A stretch of 31,455 bases of DNA from a virus. Positions 1 to 6,479 of this stretch are shown here, one piece after another; within the stretch, counting starts at the first letter, position 1, and the number at the start of each line of letters is the position of its first letter. The notes beneath the pieces are model-generated. The model did no database searches and was not told where the DNA came from. It was given only the letters and a program-made list of their open reading frames with translations. The stretch spans positions 1 to 31,455 of IMG/VR virus record IMGVR_UViG_3300037882_003155. The stretch is one strand, 5' to 3'. The position numbers and the translations under genes are program-made.

Positions 1-29
1 GAGGCAGAGGCAGAGGCAGAGGCAGAGGA
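1..29 (+). repeat. GGCAGA hexanucleotide tandem repeat
   Basis: About four to five units of GGCAGA sit at the very start of the window. In the frame of the tail protein they encode a Gly-Arg dipeptide run. A 6-bp unit keeps the frame when copies are gained or lost, so length variation between relatives is likely. The left end is outside the window. Confidence 0.8.
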
Positions 30-248
30 GCAAGCCCGCGTAAGGTTGTCAATGTCGCGGCGACGAATAGCGCGAACAACGCAGTATGGACTGACTGGGC
101 ATTCGAAGCAAGCGACCCAGGGGGTGGCACCGGCTTTGTTAAATACTGGTCTGGATCTGCTTGGTTGGAGAAACCCCTCAAGGTCTGGACAGGTAGTGCC
201 TGGGTCCAGAAACCGGTTAAGCACTGGACTGGAGCGGCTTGGGCTTAG
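1..248 (+). CDS. C-terminal fragment of a phage tail/appendage protein with W-x-G-x-A-W repeats
   Basis: The frame starting at base 3 is open from the window edge to the TAG at 246-248, so the gene begins upstream. It opens with a Gly-Arg dipeptide run encoded by a 6-bp tandem repeat. It continues with a Trp-containing stretch and ends in about three 13-residue repeats of the form K-x-W-[ST]-G-[SA]-A-W-x-x-K-P-x, the last copy cut short by the stop. Such repeats are familiar at the C-termini of phage and prophage virion or tail-associated proteins, where they are thought to be small beta-rich surface modules. The following lysis cassette fits the end of a structural operon. The exact virion role cannot be read from this piece. 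Confidence 0.7.
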   Translation, partial: GRGRGRGRGASPRKVVNVAATNSANNAVWTDWAFEASDPGGGTGFVKYWSGSAWLEKPLKVWTGSAWVQKPVKHWTGAAWA

Positions 249-301
249 GCCCGCTGGTTGCCTCTGGTTTTACTGCTTAGTGCTGACGCCCCCCACTGTG
301 C

Positions 302-682
302 ATGCCTAATCAGCTGATGACCGAAACTCTCGTTATTACACTGATCAGCGTTGGGTGCAGCACACTTGTCGCGGGGGTGGCAGCTTTAGGCACGTTCTGG
401 TTGGGTCGAAGAAAAGCAAATACCGACGACCTTCAGCTGGGGTTGGAAGCGTTAAAAGCAGGGCTCGCCGCCGCCGGGAGCATGACCGCTGAGATCAACG
501 AGAGCCTCCAGATGGCGAAGGCGGAAATCGTGCGGATCGAGCGTCAAGCCTACAAAGTCCTCTCCGAGAACAATCGATTCCGCGTCATCCATGGGGCGAT
601 CCCCGCCTCCTCCCTTGAGTCTTTTGAGCCACTAGCCCCTGAAAACTGGGACAAGTTCGCCCAGCGGGTGTCAACCCAATGA
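302..682 (+). CDS. Small membrane protein with one TM segment and a helical tail, lysis cassette
   Basis: A 126-residue protein. Residues about 8-35 form one strong hydrophobic segment rich in Leu, Val, Ala and Gly, followed by a Gly-Arg-Arg-Lys basic stop. Residues about 40-92 look helical and coiled-coil-like (Glu/Lys/Ala/Leu rich). The stop overlaps the start of the next gene (ATGA at 679-682), so it is translated together with the holin candidate and the lysozyme. One N-terminal TM plus a coiled coil is the topology of inner-membrane spanins, but it could also be a tail-associated or antiholin-like protein. No family is recognised with certainty. A second ATG at codon 6 is possible. Confidence 0.7.
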   Translation: MPNQLMTETLVITLISVGCSTLVAGVAALGTFWLGRRKANTDDLQLGLEALKAGLAAAGSMTAEINESLQMAKAEIVRIERQAYKVLSENNRFRVIHGAIPASSLESFEPLAPENWDKFAQRVSTQ

Positions 683-921
683 CGCACCTGGTCGACAACG
701 CCCGCAACTGGTGGAAGCTGTGGAGCATCCGGCTGAACGCCATCGGGTTGGCGATCCTTGGCTGGATCAGTTTTGACCCGGTGGGGGTGCTCGCAGTCTG
801 GAACATGATGCCCCCCGCTGTGCATGATAATTTTCCGCCACGCACAATGCTGGTGATCGGTGGGCTCTTCTTCATGCTGTCGATGATCGCGCGCCTTGTG
901 AAGCAGCCTAATGTCAAGTGA
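679..921 (+). CDS. Holin candidate (DUF7940-like small membrane protein)
   Basis: An 80-residue protein with two hydrophobic stretches, about residues 19-43 and 57-72. The W-S-I-R-L-N-A start and the A-R-L-V-K-Q ending recall a family of short phage membrane proteins (DUF7940-type) often found beside lysozymes. Its place between the coiled-coil membrane protein and the SAR endolysin supports a holin or pinholin role in membrane depolarisation. It overlaps both neighbours (4 nt upstream, 11 nt downstream). The holin function is inferred from topology and position only. Confidence 0.7.
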   Translation: MTHLVDNARNWWKLWSIRLNAIGLAILGWISFDPVGVLAVWNMMPPAVHDNFPPRTMLVIGGLFFMLSMIARLVKQPNVK

Positions 922-1411
922 ACCTCCCACGGGGCGCGGCAAGTTAATCGCAACGCTTGGCGCCACTGCCGCCGCCGCCGCCTTGGCGATAATCGCCCCA
1001 TGGGAAGGTAAGCGCAACGATCCTTATGCCGACATCGTTGGCGTAATGACCGTGTGTTATGGTGAGACGCGCGTGGAAATGCGGCGGTATTCTAACGCTG
1101 AATGTGAGGATATGTTGGCGGGTGCCACTGCTGATTTTGGTGGTGCGGTGCTAGAGCGTAACCCTAACCTACGTGATCACCCCTATGCCTTGGCAGCGGC
1201 GACGAGCCTGTCCTACAATATCGGCAAGTCAGCCTATGCCCGATCGACCGCAGCACGCCGTTTTGCCGCTAGTGATTTCCGTGGGGGTTGTGCTGCGATT
1301 CTGCGCTGGAACAAGGCTGGTGGGCGTGTGGTGCGCGGGCTGACCAACCGCCGCCAAGCCGAGTATCGGCTGTGTATGACGGGGATTGAGACTTTGCAGT
1401 CTAATTTGTAA
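911..1411 (+). CDS. SAR endolysin, GH24 (T4/P21-type) lysozyme
   Basis: A 166-residue muramidase that cuts the peptidoglycan glycan strand at the end of infection. Residues about 12-30 are a weakly hydrophobic Ala/Gly-rich segment, typical of signal-arrest-release endolysins that wait tethered in the inner membrane. The catalytic triad spacing of the lambdoid R family is visible: Glu32, Asp41 and Thr47 (E-8aa-D-5aa-T) inside the E-G-x4-P-Y-x-D context. Later residues include the A-x-S-L-S-Y-N-I-G segment and the R-R-Q-A-E-x-x-L-C ending found in RrdD/Rz-linked lysozymes. It starts inside the preceding holin gene. No Rz/Rz1 pair follows it: attP begins within about 35 nt of its stop. Confidence 0.92.
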   Translation: MSSEPPTGRGKLIATLGATAAAAALAIIAPWEGKRNDPYADIVGVMTVCYGETRVEMRRYSNAECEDMLAGATADFGGAVLERNPNLRDHPYALAAATSLSYNIGKSAYARSTAARRFAASDFRGGCAAILRWNKAGGRVVRGLTNRRQAEYRLCMTGIETLQSNL

Positions 1412-1444
1412 GCCATTGAAAACTATAGGATGGGGAACCCTCTA

Positions 1445-1456
1445 AAAGTGCAAAGT
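1445..1456 (+). repeat. Integrase arm-type site, left (P) arm
   Basis: The 12-mer AAAGTGCAAAGT lies about 24 bp left of the tRNA-like core. The same 12-mer appears twice in inverted orientation on the other side of the core. One site on one arm and two on the other is the usual build of a tyrosine-integrase attP. Confidence 0.75.
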
Positions 1457-1479
1457 ATGGCTGTTTTCTGCGGTTACGG

Positions 1480-1522
<43 letters not shown>

Positions 1523-1543
1523 CCTCTAATTTTACCTTCTAAA

Positions 1544-2623
1544 TCAGGGACTTGCTGGGAGCAAGAGGGCCTCTGATTTTGACTTTGCACTTTCCTCCAG
1601 AAGACTTTGCACTTTTGCCCGGGTCCTTCGCTTGGACATATACTGCTTGGCCATCTCGAACGTGCGATGGCCAACTATATCTTGGACCTCATACGGGGTG
1701 CAACCGATATCTTCCAACCGTGCGCAGGCCGCGTAGCGCAGCCCGTGGAAGGTGAGCCGGGGCAGGCCCAGCCGGAGCATCTCCTTGGCCAACATCCGGG
1801 AAAACGACTTGGGGTCTTCGAAGGGGTTGCCCTGCAGGCCGACGCAGAACGTCGTGGCTTCCGGGTGGGGTCTATCGGCCAGCGCCTGGGCTAGGTCGGG
1901 ATGTACCACAACCTCCACTAGCTCGTTGGTCTTACTCGTCCGAACACTAATAGTGCTACCCGTGAACCGGTTGCGCCTCATTAGGATCACATCGGACAAC
2001 CGCTGCCCGGTATGGACCCCCAGCAGGATCGGAATCCGAAAGACCGCCTTGCAATTAACAAGGAAGAACTCAATCTGATCCTCGGTCCACGGCTCGTGGC
2101 CTTTGACGTCGGCCTTGCGGTGGAGGGATTTCAATCCTTGGCACGGGTTGACCAATTGCTCGTCGTGCTGGTCTATTTTCCAAGTGAACACCGCCGAGAG
2201 CGCTGAGACCATATAGTCGGCCTTGCGCGGCGTGGAGGCTAGTGTCGCCCGTAGCTTGACGACGTGCCCCTTGTCGAGCTTGGGGTAGGGAAATACCCCA
2301 ATCTTATCCGAGACATAGGTCAGCAGCCGGGTGTATTCTTCTTGGGTCCGCTCAGCGAGCCGCTTGAACTCCGGAGATTTCTGATACCGATCGATGAGCC
2401 CGGCGAGGCTCTTCGGGAGATCCTTCGGTGGTTGGGGCTTGTTCTTCGCGGTCTCAACCGCAGCCAGTTTGTCGGCATAATCCCGATGGAACAACGGCTC
2501 CCCGGGAGACCCGCGGAGCCGTGATGTTCCTATCAACCGGTGCCGGAAATACCACCACCGGCCTTCCTGACAGAAGGTATACTTAGGCTTGGAGGAGCCT
2601 TTCGAATTCGCTGTCAGGACCAT
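1544..2623 (-). CDS. int: Tyrosine-family phage integrase
   Basis: A 359-residue site-specific recombinase that inserts and excises the phage at attP/attB. The catalytic set is complete: Arg208 (H-T-G-Q-R-L-S-D), a likely Lys231, His293 and Arg296 (H-G-L-R), His319 (V-G-H-R) and the nucleophile Tyr328. An N-terminal segment (about 1-60) and a core-binding domain (about 68-165) precede the catalytic domain, the usual two-site DNA-binding design. It is transcribed toward attP and its 3' end contains two arm sites. The start overlaps the excisionase candidate by 41 nt. An ATG is used at 2623, but later starts cannot be excluded. Confidence 0.95.
   Translation of the reverse strand: MVLTANSKGSSKPKYTFCQEGRWWYFRHRLIGTSRLRGSPGEPLFHRDYADKLAAVETAKNKPQPPKDLPKSLAGLIDRYQKSPEFKRLAERTQEEYTRLLTYVSDKIGVFPYPKLDKGHVVKLRATLASTPRKADYMVSALSAVFTWKIDQHDEQLVNPCQGLKSLHRKADVKGHEPWTEDQIEFFLVNCKAVFRIPILLGVHTGQRLSDVILMRRNRFTGSTISVRTSKTNELVEVVVHPDLAQALADRPHPEATTFCVGLQGNPFEDPKSFSRMLAKEMLRLGLPRLTFHGLRYAACARLEDIGCTPYEVQDIVGHRTFEMAKQYMSKRRTRAKVQSLLEESAKSKSEALLLPASP
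1551..1565 (-). terminator. Short hairpin just before the integrase stop
   Basis: CTTGCT-CCC-AGCAAG on the minus strand is a perfect 6-bp stem with a 3-nt loop, 4-7 nt before the integrase stop codon. It lacks a long U run, so termination is uncertain. It may instead protect or set apart the int transcript from the tRNA-like core downstream. Confidence 0.35.
1582..1615 (+). repeat. Integrase arm-type sites, right (P') arm: two direct copies
   Basis: ACTTTGCACTTT occurs at 1582-1593 and again at 1604-1615, 22 bp apart (two helical turns). Both lie inside the last codons of the integrase gene. The two copies are read in different codon frames (Lys-Val-Gln-Ser in one, Ser-Ala-Lys-Ser in the other), so the repetition is kept at DNA level and not by protein repeat. 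They are inverted with respect to the left-arm copy. Confidence 0.78.
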
Positions 2624-2849
2624 CGTCCTGCGAGCTTACCTGAAACTGACGATCGAGCCAACGATCCAGATCGTCCTTGAGCCAGAAAGTCGAACGACCT
2701 TCTCGCCGTGGAGGGGGAAACCCAGTCGAGCGGTCCTGCCATTTCTGACGGAACCGCTCGACGGAGTACGAGAGATAGAAGGCAGCCACAGGCTCCTTCA
2801 TCTGTCGGGGGAAGACCCCAGCCTGGGCAAGATGGCCTAGCGCAGACAT
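2583..2849 (-). CDS. Excisionase candidate, AlpA/MerR-type winged-helix protein
   Basis: An 88-residue protein directly upstream of int and overlapping its start. Residues about 27-70 carry the pattern S-V-x-R-F ... F-P-x-P-R-R-E-G-R-S-x-F-W-x-x-D-x-D-x-W-L, which resembles the winged-helix recognition and beta-hairpin part of AlpA/excisionase proteins. Such proteins bind attP and steer the integrase toward excision, or act as small regulators. Position and pattern agree, but the family is assigned by eye. Confidence 0.6.
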   Translation of the reverse strand: MSALGHLAQAGVFPRQMKEPVAAFYLSYSVERFRQKWQDRSTGFPPPRREGRSTFWLKDDLDRWLDRQFQVSSQDDGPDSEFERLLQA

Positions 2850-2853
2850 GGGG

Positions 2854-3045
2854 TCAGCAGACTTCCAGAACGCCCTGCGATCCTGCTTGCTCCAGAAACT
2901 CCTGGATCAACCCGACCGCCAATTCGAGCGTCGCAATCTGGTGTTCGTCCACCAGCAGCTCACGGGGTTTGATGTATCCCCCTTGGAACAGGTCGTAGTA
3001 GGGGTCGTCGGTGGTCATCACCACATCGGAGAATTCAAAGTCCAT
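2854..3045 (-). CDS. Hypothetical 63-residue protein
   Basis: A small acidic protein starting one base inside the stop of the GapR-like gene (TGATG), which suggests coupled translation. It ends 4 nt before the excisionase candidate. Residues about 31-55 look helical. No family recognised. Confidence 0.6.
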   Translation of the reverse strand: MDFEFSDVVMTTDDPYYDLFQGGYIKPRELLVDEHQIATLELAVGLIQEFLEQAGSQGVLEVC

Positions 3046-3281
3046 CAGCCCAACCCCATCGCAGCACGGTAGGTCTCGAGCAGGGCGTCCATCTCGTCGC
3101 GGGCATCCTTGGACATCGCCCGCAGAGCCACCACCTTCTTCACGATCTTGGTGTCATAGCCGACAGCCTTGGTCTCGGCGTAGACGTCCTTGATGTCGTC
3201 GGAGATGCCTTTCTTCTCTTCTTCCAGGCGCTCGATGCGCTCGATCAGCAGGCGGAGTTGATCATCGGTTGGATCAGCCAT
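3045..3281 (-). CDS. GapR-like DNA-binding protein (DUF2312/UPF0335)
   Basis: A 78-residue protein matching the whole GapR core: the L[17 protein letters not shown] start, the D-I-K-D-V-Y-A-E-x-K-x-x-G-Y-D segment and the closing helix. In Caulobacter and relatives GapR binds AT-rich overtwisted DNA ahead of replication and transcription forks and aids topoisomerases. Phage copies may act on phage DNA or compete with the host protein. GapR is essentially an alphaproteobacterial family, and this is the best host clue in the coding sequence. It overlaps the upstream gene by 8 nt. Confidence 0.85.
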   Translation of the reverse strand: MADPTDDQLRLLIERIERLEEEKKGISDDIKDVYAETKAVGYDTKIVKKVVALRAMSKDARDEMDALLETYRAAMGLG

Positions 3282-3579
3282 TGAAGGTCTCCTCCATGAT
3301 CGAGATCGTCTCCGCCAACGTGCGCGCCGCCTTGGCGTATTGCAGGGCCTCGTAGGAGTTGTCTGCTGCTGCGGCCTTGGTGATCAAGGTGCAGACTTCG
3401 CAGGGGTTGGGGGAGAGGGAAGGGGGGAAGGAGGCGCGGTTGAGCCCGGCTATGAAGTCGTTGACCATTACAATCTCAAAGTTATACACAAACAGCCCAT
3501 CGGCCCACCGTTGGCAGATTTCAGCGATATTCTCCAAAAGCTCAACGGTCTCACCGGTGCCGGGGTTCATAGCTATCAT
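3274..3579 (-). CDS. Hypothetical 101-residue protein
   Basis: Starts with an ATGA overlap on the stop of the SbcD-like gene and runs into the GapR-like gene. Mostly helical in appearance. A C-x-x-C pair (residues about 60-63) is not backed by a second pair. No family recognised. Confidence 0.6.
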   Translation of the reverse strand: MIAMNPGTGETVELLENIAEICQRWADGLFVYNFEIVMVNDFIAGLNRASFPPSLSPNPCEVCTLITKAAAADNSYEALQYAKAARTLAETISIMEETFNG

Positions 3580-4526
3580 TCTTCAAATTCCTTTAGTTTG
3601 TCGGTGATAAATTCGCGGACGTGGGGGGTGACATCCTTAAGAGAGCTTTCAAGGATGTCCTTCCAGGAGAAGTCGTTGGTATCGATCTCCTCCAATTCTA
3701 TGTCGGCAGCCCGCTGGCGCTTGCCAGTGAGCGCCAAACAGTTGAGGTCTATTGGGAGCTCTTCACCCTCATCCAGGAGCACGCGGACGCACATGTCCGT
3801 GAGGTCGCGGGTGTTGGCTTCGAGCTCCGCAAGGGTGAAGGTGAGATATCGCTCACCCTCGGGGTCCTCGCCGTGGCTGTAGGGTTCCATCGAACCGGTG
3901 CAGGTGACAGTGACGCCGTCCACCTCGAAGTCGCCCTCGACGTGGTAGTGGCCGGATATGATCGGGCAGTTACTGCTGACCATATCCCGGATCGCCTTGG
4001 TGGGCGCCATGTGGCTGGTATCACCGCCGTAGTCGACGAGGTCCCAGTGGCCCACGCAGGCGAAGATCTCACCCTGCTGCTGAAACGCGGCCACCTGCTC
4101 TTCAGCAGTCTCGGTCCAGCTCCAGGGGAACAGGGCTAGGCCCTCGATCTGGGCGGGGTTGTGGCGCACCAGTTCGACATGCTCCAGATTGAAGCACAAG
4201 GTATCAAGCAGATCGATAGCGCTCACCACGTCACGCTTGCGCGGCTCGTCGTGGTTGCCGGTCATGACCACGATGCGGTTGCTGGCTGTCTGCAACAGCT
4301 CGAACGTCTTGAGCACCACGCCGTAGCTCACATGGGGGTGGTCGAATACGTCGCCAACGATGACGACTAGATCGGTGCCAGGCATGTTCAGCTCCTGCTC
4401 GAACCGTTCCAACTGGAGCCGCTCACGCTCGCCACGGCGATGGAGGGGAACCCCCGTCTCGAACCTACGGCCTAAATGTGGGTCACCGATCAGCCAGATT
4501 AGCTGGTCATCAGCCTCAATCCTCAC
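3576..4526 (-). CDS. Metallophosphoesterase, SbcD/Mre11/gp47-like nuclease
   Basis: A calcineurin-like phosphoesterase of 316 residues. The metal-binding motifs are all visible in order: G-D-P-H-L-G (about residue 14), G-D-V-F-D-H (58), G-N-H-D-E (90) and G-H-Y-H in the second half. The closest well-known relatives are SbcD/Mre11 and T4 gp47, which trim DNA ends for recombination. GTG at 4526 is taken as the start because a perfect AGGAGG (4533-4538) lies 6 nt before it. The upstream ATG at 4571 would add 15 unlikely residues and a 56-nt overlap with the cupin gene. No SbcC/gp46 ATPase partner is present in this window. The substrate is not certain. Confidence 0.85.
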   Translation of the reverse strand: MRIEADDQLIWLIGDPHLGRRFETGVPLHRRGERERLQLERFEQELNMPGTDLVVIVGDVFDHPHVSYGVVLKTFELLQTASNRIVVMTGNHDEPRKRDVVSAIDLLDTLCFNLEHVELVRHNPAQIEGLALFPWSWTETAEEQVAAFQQQGEIFACVGHWDLVDYGGDTSHMAPTKAIRDMVSSNCPIISGHYHVEGDFEVDGVTVTCTGSMEPYSHGEDPEGERYLTFTLAELEANTRDLTDMCVRVLLDEGEELPIDLNCLALTGKRQRAADIELEEIDTNDFSWKDILESSLKDVTPHVREFITDKLKEFEE

Positions 4527-4959
4527 CGCACCCCTCCTGTTCAGCAAACCGCTCGTGGTTGATCCAGCCACCGGGGCAGTCGAAGCCCCACTGACGAACC
4601 CGGGGGCCGGTCATGAACAGCGAGATCGCCCGCTTGCCGGGGATCACCTCGAGCCGGTGGCTATCGCTGGCCTCACGGCTGACAACGTCACCGGCGCTGC
4701 GGACAACCATGCCTTCGGGGGTATGCTCGAAGTAGCAGCCGTAGATCAGGAAACTGGTGTTGGTGAATGGGTGATCGTGCAAGGCACGACCATCGTCGCT
4801 GCCGAGGATGTCGTGCAGGTAGACGTTACAGAACGGATTGCGGGGGATCACCCACCACCGGCGGAGATAGTTCTCGCCGATGATGACGTCAGGCTGACGG
4901 GTCATGATCCCCTCGGCCCAGGCCTGCATCTCCTGCAGGGTAGCAAGTGGGTGGGTCAT
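4516..4959 (-). CDS. Cupin-fold protein
   Basis: A 147-residue single-domain protein with a cupin-like metal site: His61-x-His63 in the A-L-H-D-H-P motif, then a beta-rich stretch (F-L-I-Y-G-x-Y-F-E) and His101 in the second motif, followed by P-G-K-R. Related cupins are dioxygenases, isomerases or small-molecule binders, and the reaction here cannot be predicted. It starts by ATGA overlap with the exonuclease upstream and overlaps the SbcD-like gene by 11 nt, so it is made together with DNA-processing enzymes. Confidence 0.7.
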   Translation of the reverse strand: MTHPLATLQEMQAWAEGIMTRQPDVIIGENYLRRWWVIPRNPFCNVYLHDILGSDDGRALHDHPFTNTSFLIYGCYFEHTPEGMVVRSAGDVVSREASDSHRLEVIPGKRAISLFMTGPRVRQWGFDCPGGWINHERFAEQEGCGED

Positions 4960-5537
4960 TCTGCGATCTCCTCGAAGTCAGCGTATTCCATGACAGGTCG
5001 CCCTGCATTCTTGGCTGCGAACAGCATCTTGATCTGCAGCACGCAGTCAGAGAGGGCGTTGTGGGTGCTGCCAACGTGGGCATCTTCGACCTCGCGCATC
5101 GAGACGTGCTCGGCGCGGCGGTCGTTGCAGCAAGCGATATAGGTGTTGAGATCGCGGGCGGTGCGGTAGTGGAAGGGCATCTCGAGGCCGAGCTGCTCGT
5201 AGTGACTAGCAATGAATGGCCAATCGAACGAGAGCGGCTTGGACCAGAAACGCAGTGGGGTGGGATAACCCGACACCCACTGTCCGAAGTCCTCGAACAC
5301 AGAACGGGGGTCTTCCTGCCGGGCATAGATGCCGCTGAGCACCTTGGGAAACTTACCCCAAAATTCCTTGGTGCCCTCGCTCCAGAAGCGGTTCGGTAGT
5401 GGTGCCGGGCACCGATCGAACACGTCCGGATCGAACTCCTCGGTGTCGAGGTTGAACTTCACGGCAGCAATCTGCAGGATCCCGGAGAACCCCGGGCTGG
5501 TGCCTTGGGTTTCGATGTCCACCATAAGGTCGGTCAT
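4956..5537 (-). CDS. DEDDh 3'-5' exonuclease (Rv2179c/DnaQ-like)
   Basis: A 193-residue DnaQ-fold nuclease. Motif I D-I-E-T is near the N-terminus, motif II is in the S-F-D-W-P-F segment, and motif III is H-N-A-L-S-D, giving the DEDDh set. The short insertions and the R-D-L-N-T-Y segment resemble Rv2179c-like 3'-5' exoribonucleases found in many phages. The ATG at 5537 is chosen because it overlaps the resolvase stop as TAATG. A GTG six bases upstream is the alternative. Role: RNA or DNA 3' trimming during phage replication. The preferred substrate is unknown. Confidence 0.85.
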   Translation of the reverse strand: MTDLMVDIETQGTSPGFSGILQIAAVKFNLDTEEFDPDVFDRCPAPLPNRFWSEGTKEFWGKFPKVLSGIYARQEDPRSVFEDFGQWVSGYPTPLRFWSKPLSFDWPFIASHYEQLGLEMPFHYRTARDLNTYIACCNDRRAEHVSMREVEDAHVGSTHNALSDCVLQIKMLFAAKNAGRPVMEYADFEEIAE

Positions 5538-5950
5538 TACCACTTGGTCAATTCCTCGAATTTGAGAGACGCCCGGCCATCATCGATGGCGGCGCGCAGT
5601 TGGTTGGCGGACATCACAAACCACTGCCCGAGGCCGAAGCTGAAGATGTAAAAGGTGTAGATGTCTCCACCACCCGCTTGGGCGAGGTGGAGAGCGGTGG
5701 AGAGTTGCTTCTGCTTGATATTGGCGAAGGCAAAGCTGGTCTTGGACTGGACCGACTTGACCTCGGCGAACCGCAACAGGCCGTTGGCGTAGAGGAGGAA
5801 GTCGGAGGGCTTGGGGAAGTCGGCGACAGCCTTCCCCCCATTGCGCCCCCGAAGATCCCGAGCATCCCAGAACCGCTCGATGACGGTCTGGGGCATACCC
5901 TTCATCCGGCGAAGCCAGGCCTCCTCGGCCTGCTTGCCGTCATTCGCCAT
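5537..5950 (-). CDS. PD-(D/E)XK nuclease, RecU/Holliday-junction-resolvase-like
   Basis: A 137-residue protein with the PD-(D/E)XK core: P-S-D-F-L-L-Y (Asp) followed by F-A-E-V-K-S (Glu-x-Lys), then S-F-x-F-x-x-I-K-x-x-Q-L. This arrangement is that of RecU-like and VRR-type phage resolvases and endonucleases, which cut branched DNA during recombination and packaging. It sits between a small membrane protein (11-nt overlap) and the DEDDh exonuclease (TAATG overlap). The exact branch specificity is not readable. Confidence 0.78.
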   Translation of the reverse strand: MANDGKQAEEAWLRRMKGMPQTVIERFWDARDLRGRNGGKAVADFPKPSDFLLYANGLLRFAEVKSVQSKTSFAFANIKQKQLSTALHLAQAGGGDIYTFYIFSFGLGQWFVMSANQLRAAIDDGRASLKFEELTKW

Positions 5951-6128
5951 CGCTGGCCTTAGCGGCCAGCCAAACGATCAGAACGACAGCCAGCAACCGC
6001 CCCCCCACCGGCCATGTTGTGGGTTTCCACTCGAGGAAGACCGCTGCGGTGAGAAGGTACGTCGTAGCGATGATAATCGCAGCAACGAGGGTGTAGGCCA
6101 CCAGAGTGGTGAGGTTTTCTTTGTTCAT
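5940..6128 (-). CDS. Small two-TM membrane protein
   Basis: 62 residues with two hydrophobic segments, about residues 9-33 and 42-56, and a charged C-terminus. Its start codon lies in the 3' arm of a perfect 11-bp hairpin (6126-6155), so translation is probably controlled. The gene is embedded among DNA enzymes and overlaps the resolvase by 11 nt. No family recognised. Confidence 0.6.
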   Translation of the reverse strand: MNKENLTTLVAYTLVAAIIIATTYLLTAAVFLEWKPTTWPVGGRLLAVVLIVWLAAKASDGE

Positions 6129-6155
6129 CCCCCCGAGCTAGGAGTCGGGGGGATG
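6126..6155 (-). promoter_or_regulatory. 11-bp perfect hairpin hiding a start codon
   Basis: On the minus strand, CATCCCCCCGA pairs with TCGGGGGGATG across an 8-nt loop. The ATG of the small membrane protein (6128-6126) and the G-run just before it, the only Shine-Dalgarno candidate, are both in the 3' arm. The gap between the 104-residue gene and the membrane protein gene is almost entirely this structure. It could block initiation, act as a terminator, or both. Confidence 0.7.
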
Positions 6156-6164
6156 TCTGTCAGT

Positions 6165-6479
6165 TCAAACGGACGAAGTGTCGGGGGGAGTTGTGCCGGG
6201 TGGGTAGTAGAACTGGGTGGTATGCCACGGGTCTGTGATCGCAGCGTGCTTCGTCGTGTTGACGAACACATCCCGCTGGGCAAGCCACCGGTTGGGGTGA
6301 TACTCCCAAGGGATTGGATGCTGCCATGTGGCCGGCACCCGGTTGAAGTCGCGGAGGGCTTGGAGGCTCTCAGGCGAACGTTTGAACTGCATCGCCGCGA
6401 GAGTGAAGCCCACGTCCCGGAAGAGCTTGTTGGCCAGCTGGACGTGGGCGTCATGGGGTTCGGGCTCGTCTTCGATCAC
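6165..6479 (-). CDS. Hypothetical 104-residue protein
   Basis: Directly follows the DNA polymerase with a 4-nt ATGA overlap. The N-terminal half looks helical, and the C-terminal half is rich in Trp, Pro and His. No family recognised. Its tight coupling to the polymerase suggests a role in the replication module but shows no function. Confidence 0.65.
   Translation of the reverse strand: MIEDEPEPHDAHVQLANKLFRDVGFTLAAMQFKRSPESLQALRDFNRVPATWQHPIPWEYHPNRWLAQRDVFVNTTKHAAITDPWHTTQFYYPPGTTPPDTSSV

Noticed and set aside
46-309. An 87-residue plus-strand gene
   Set aside because: It overlaps the repeat-bearing tail-protein frame, which has recognisable repeats and ends at 248. The alternative product is Arg-rich with no motif.
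585-1017. Minus-strand frames opposite the lysis cassette
   Set aside because: They lie antisense to recognisable membrane protein, holin-like and lysozyme genes and give His/Arg-rich products without motifs.
4360-5142. Long plus-strand frame over the cupin and exonuclease genes
   Set aside because: Antisense to two genes with clear motifs. GC-rich codons on the minus strand create long empty antisense frames.
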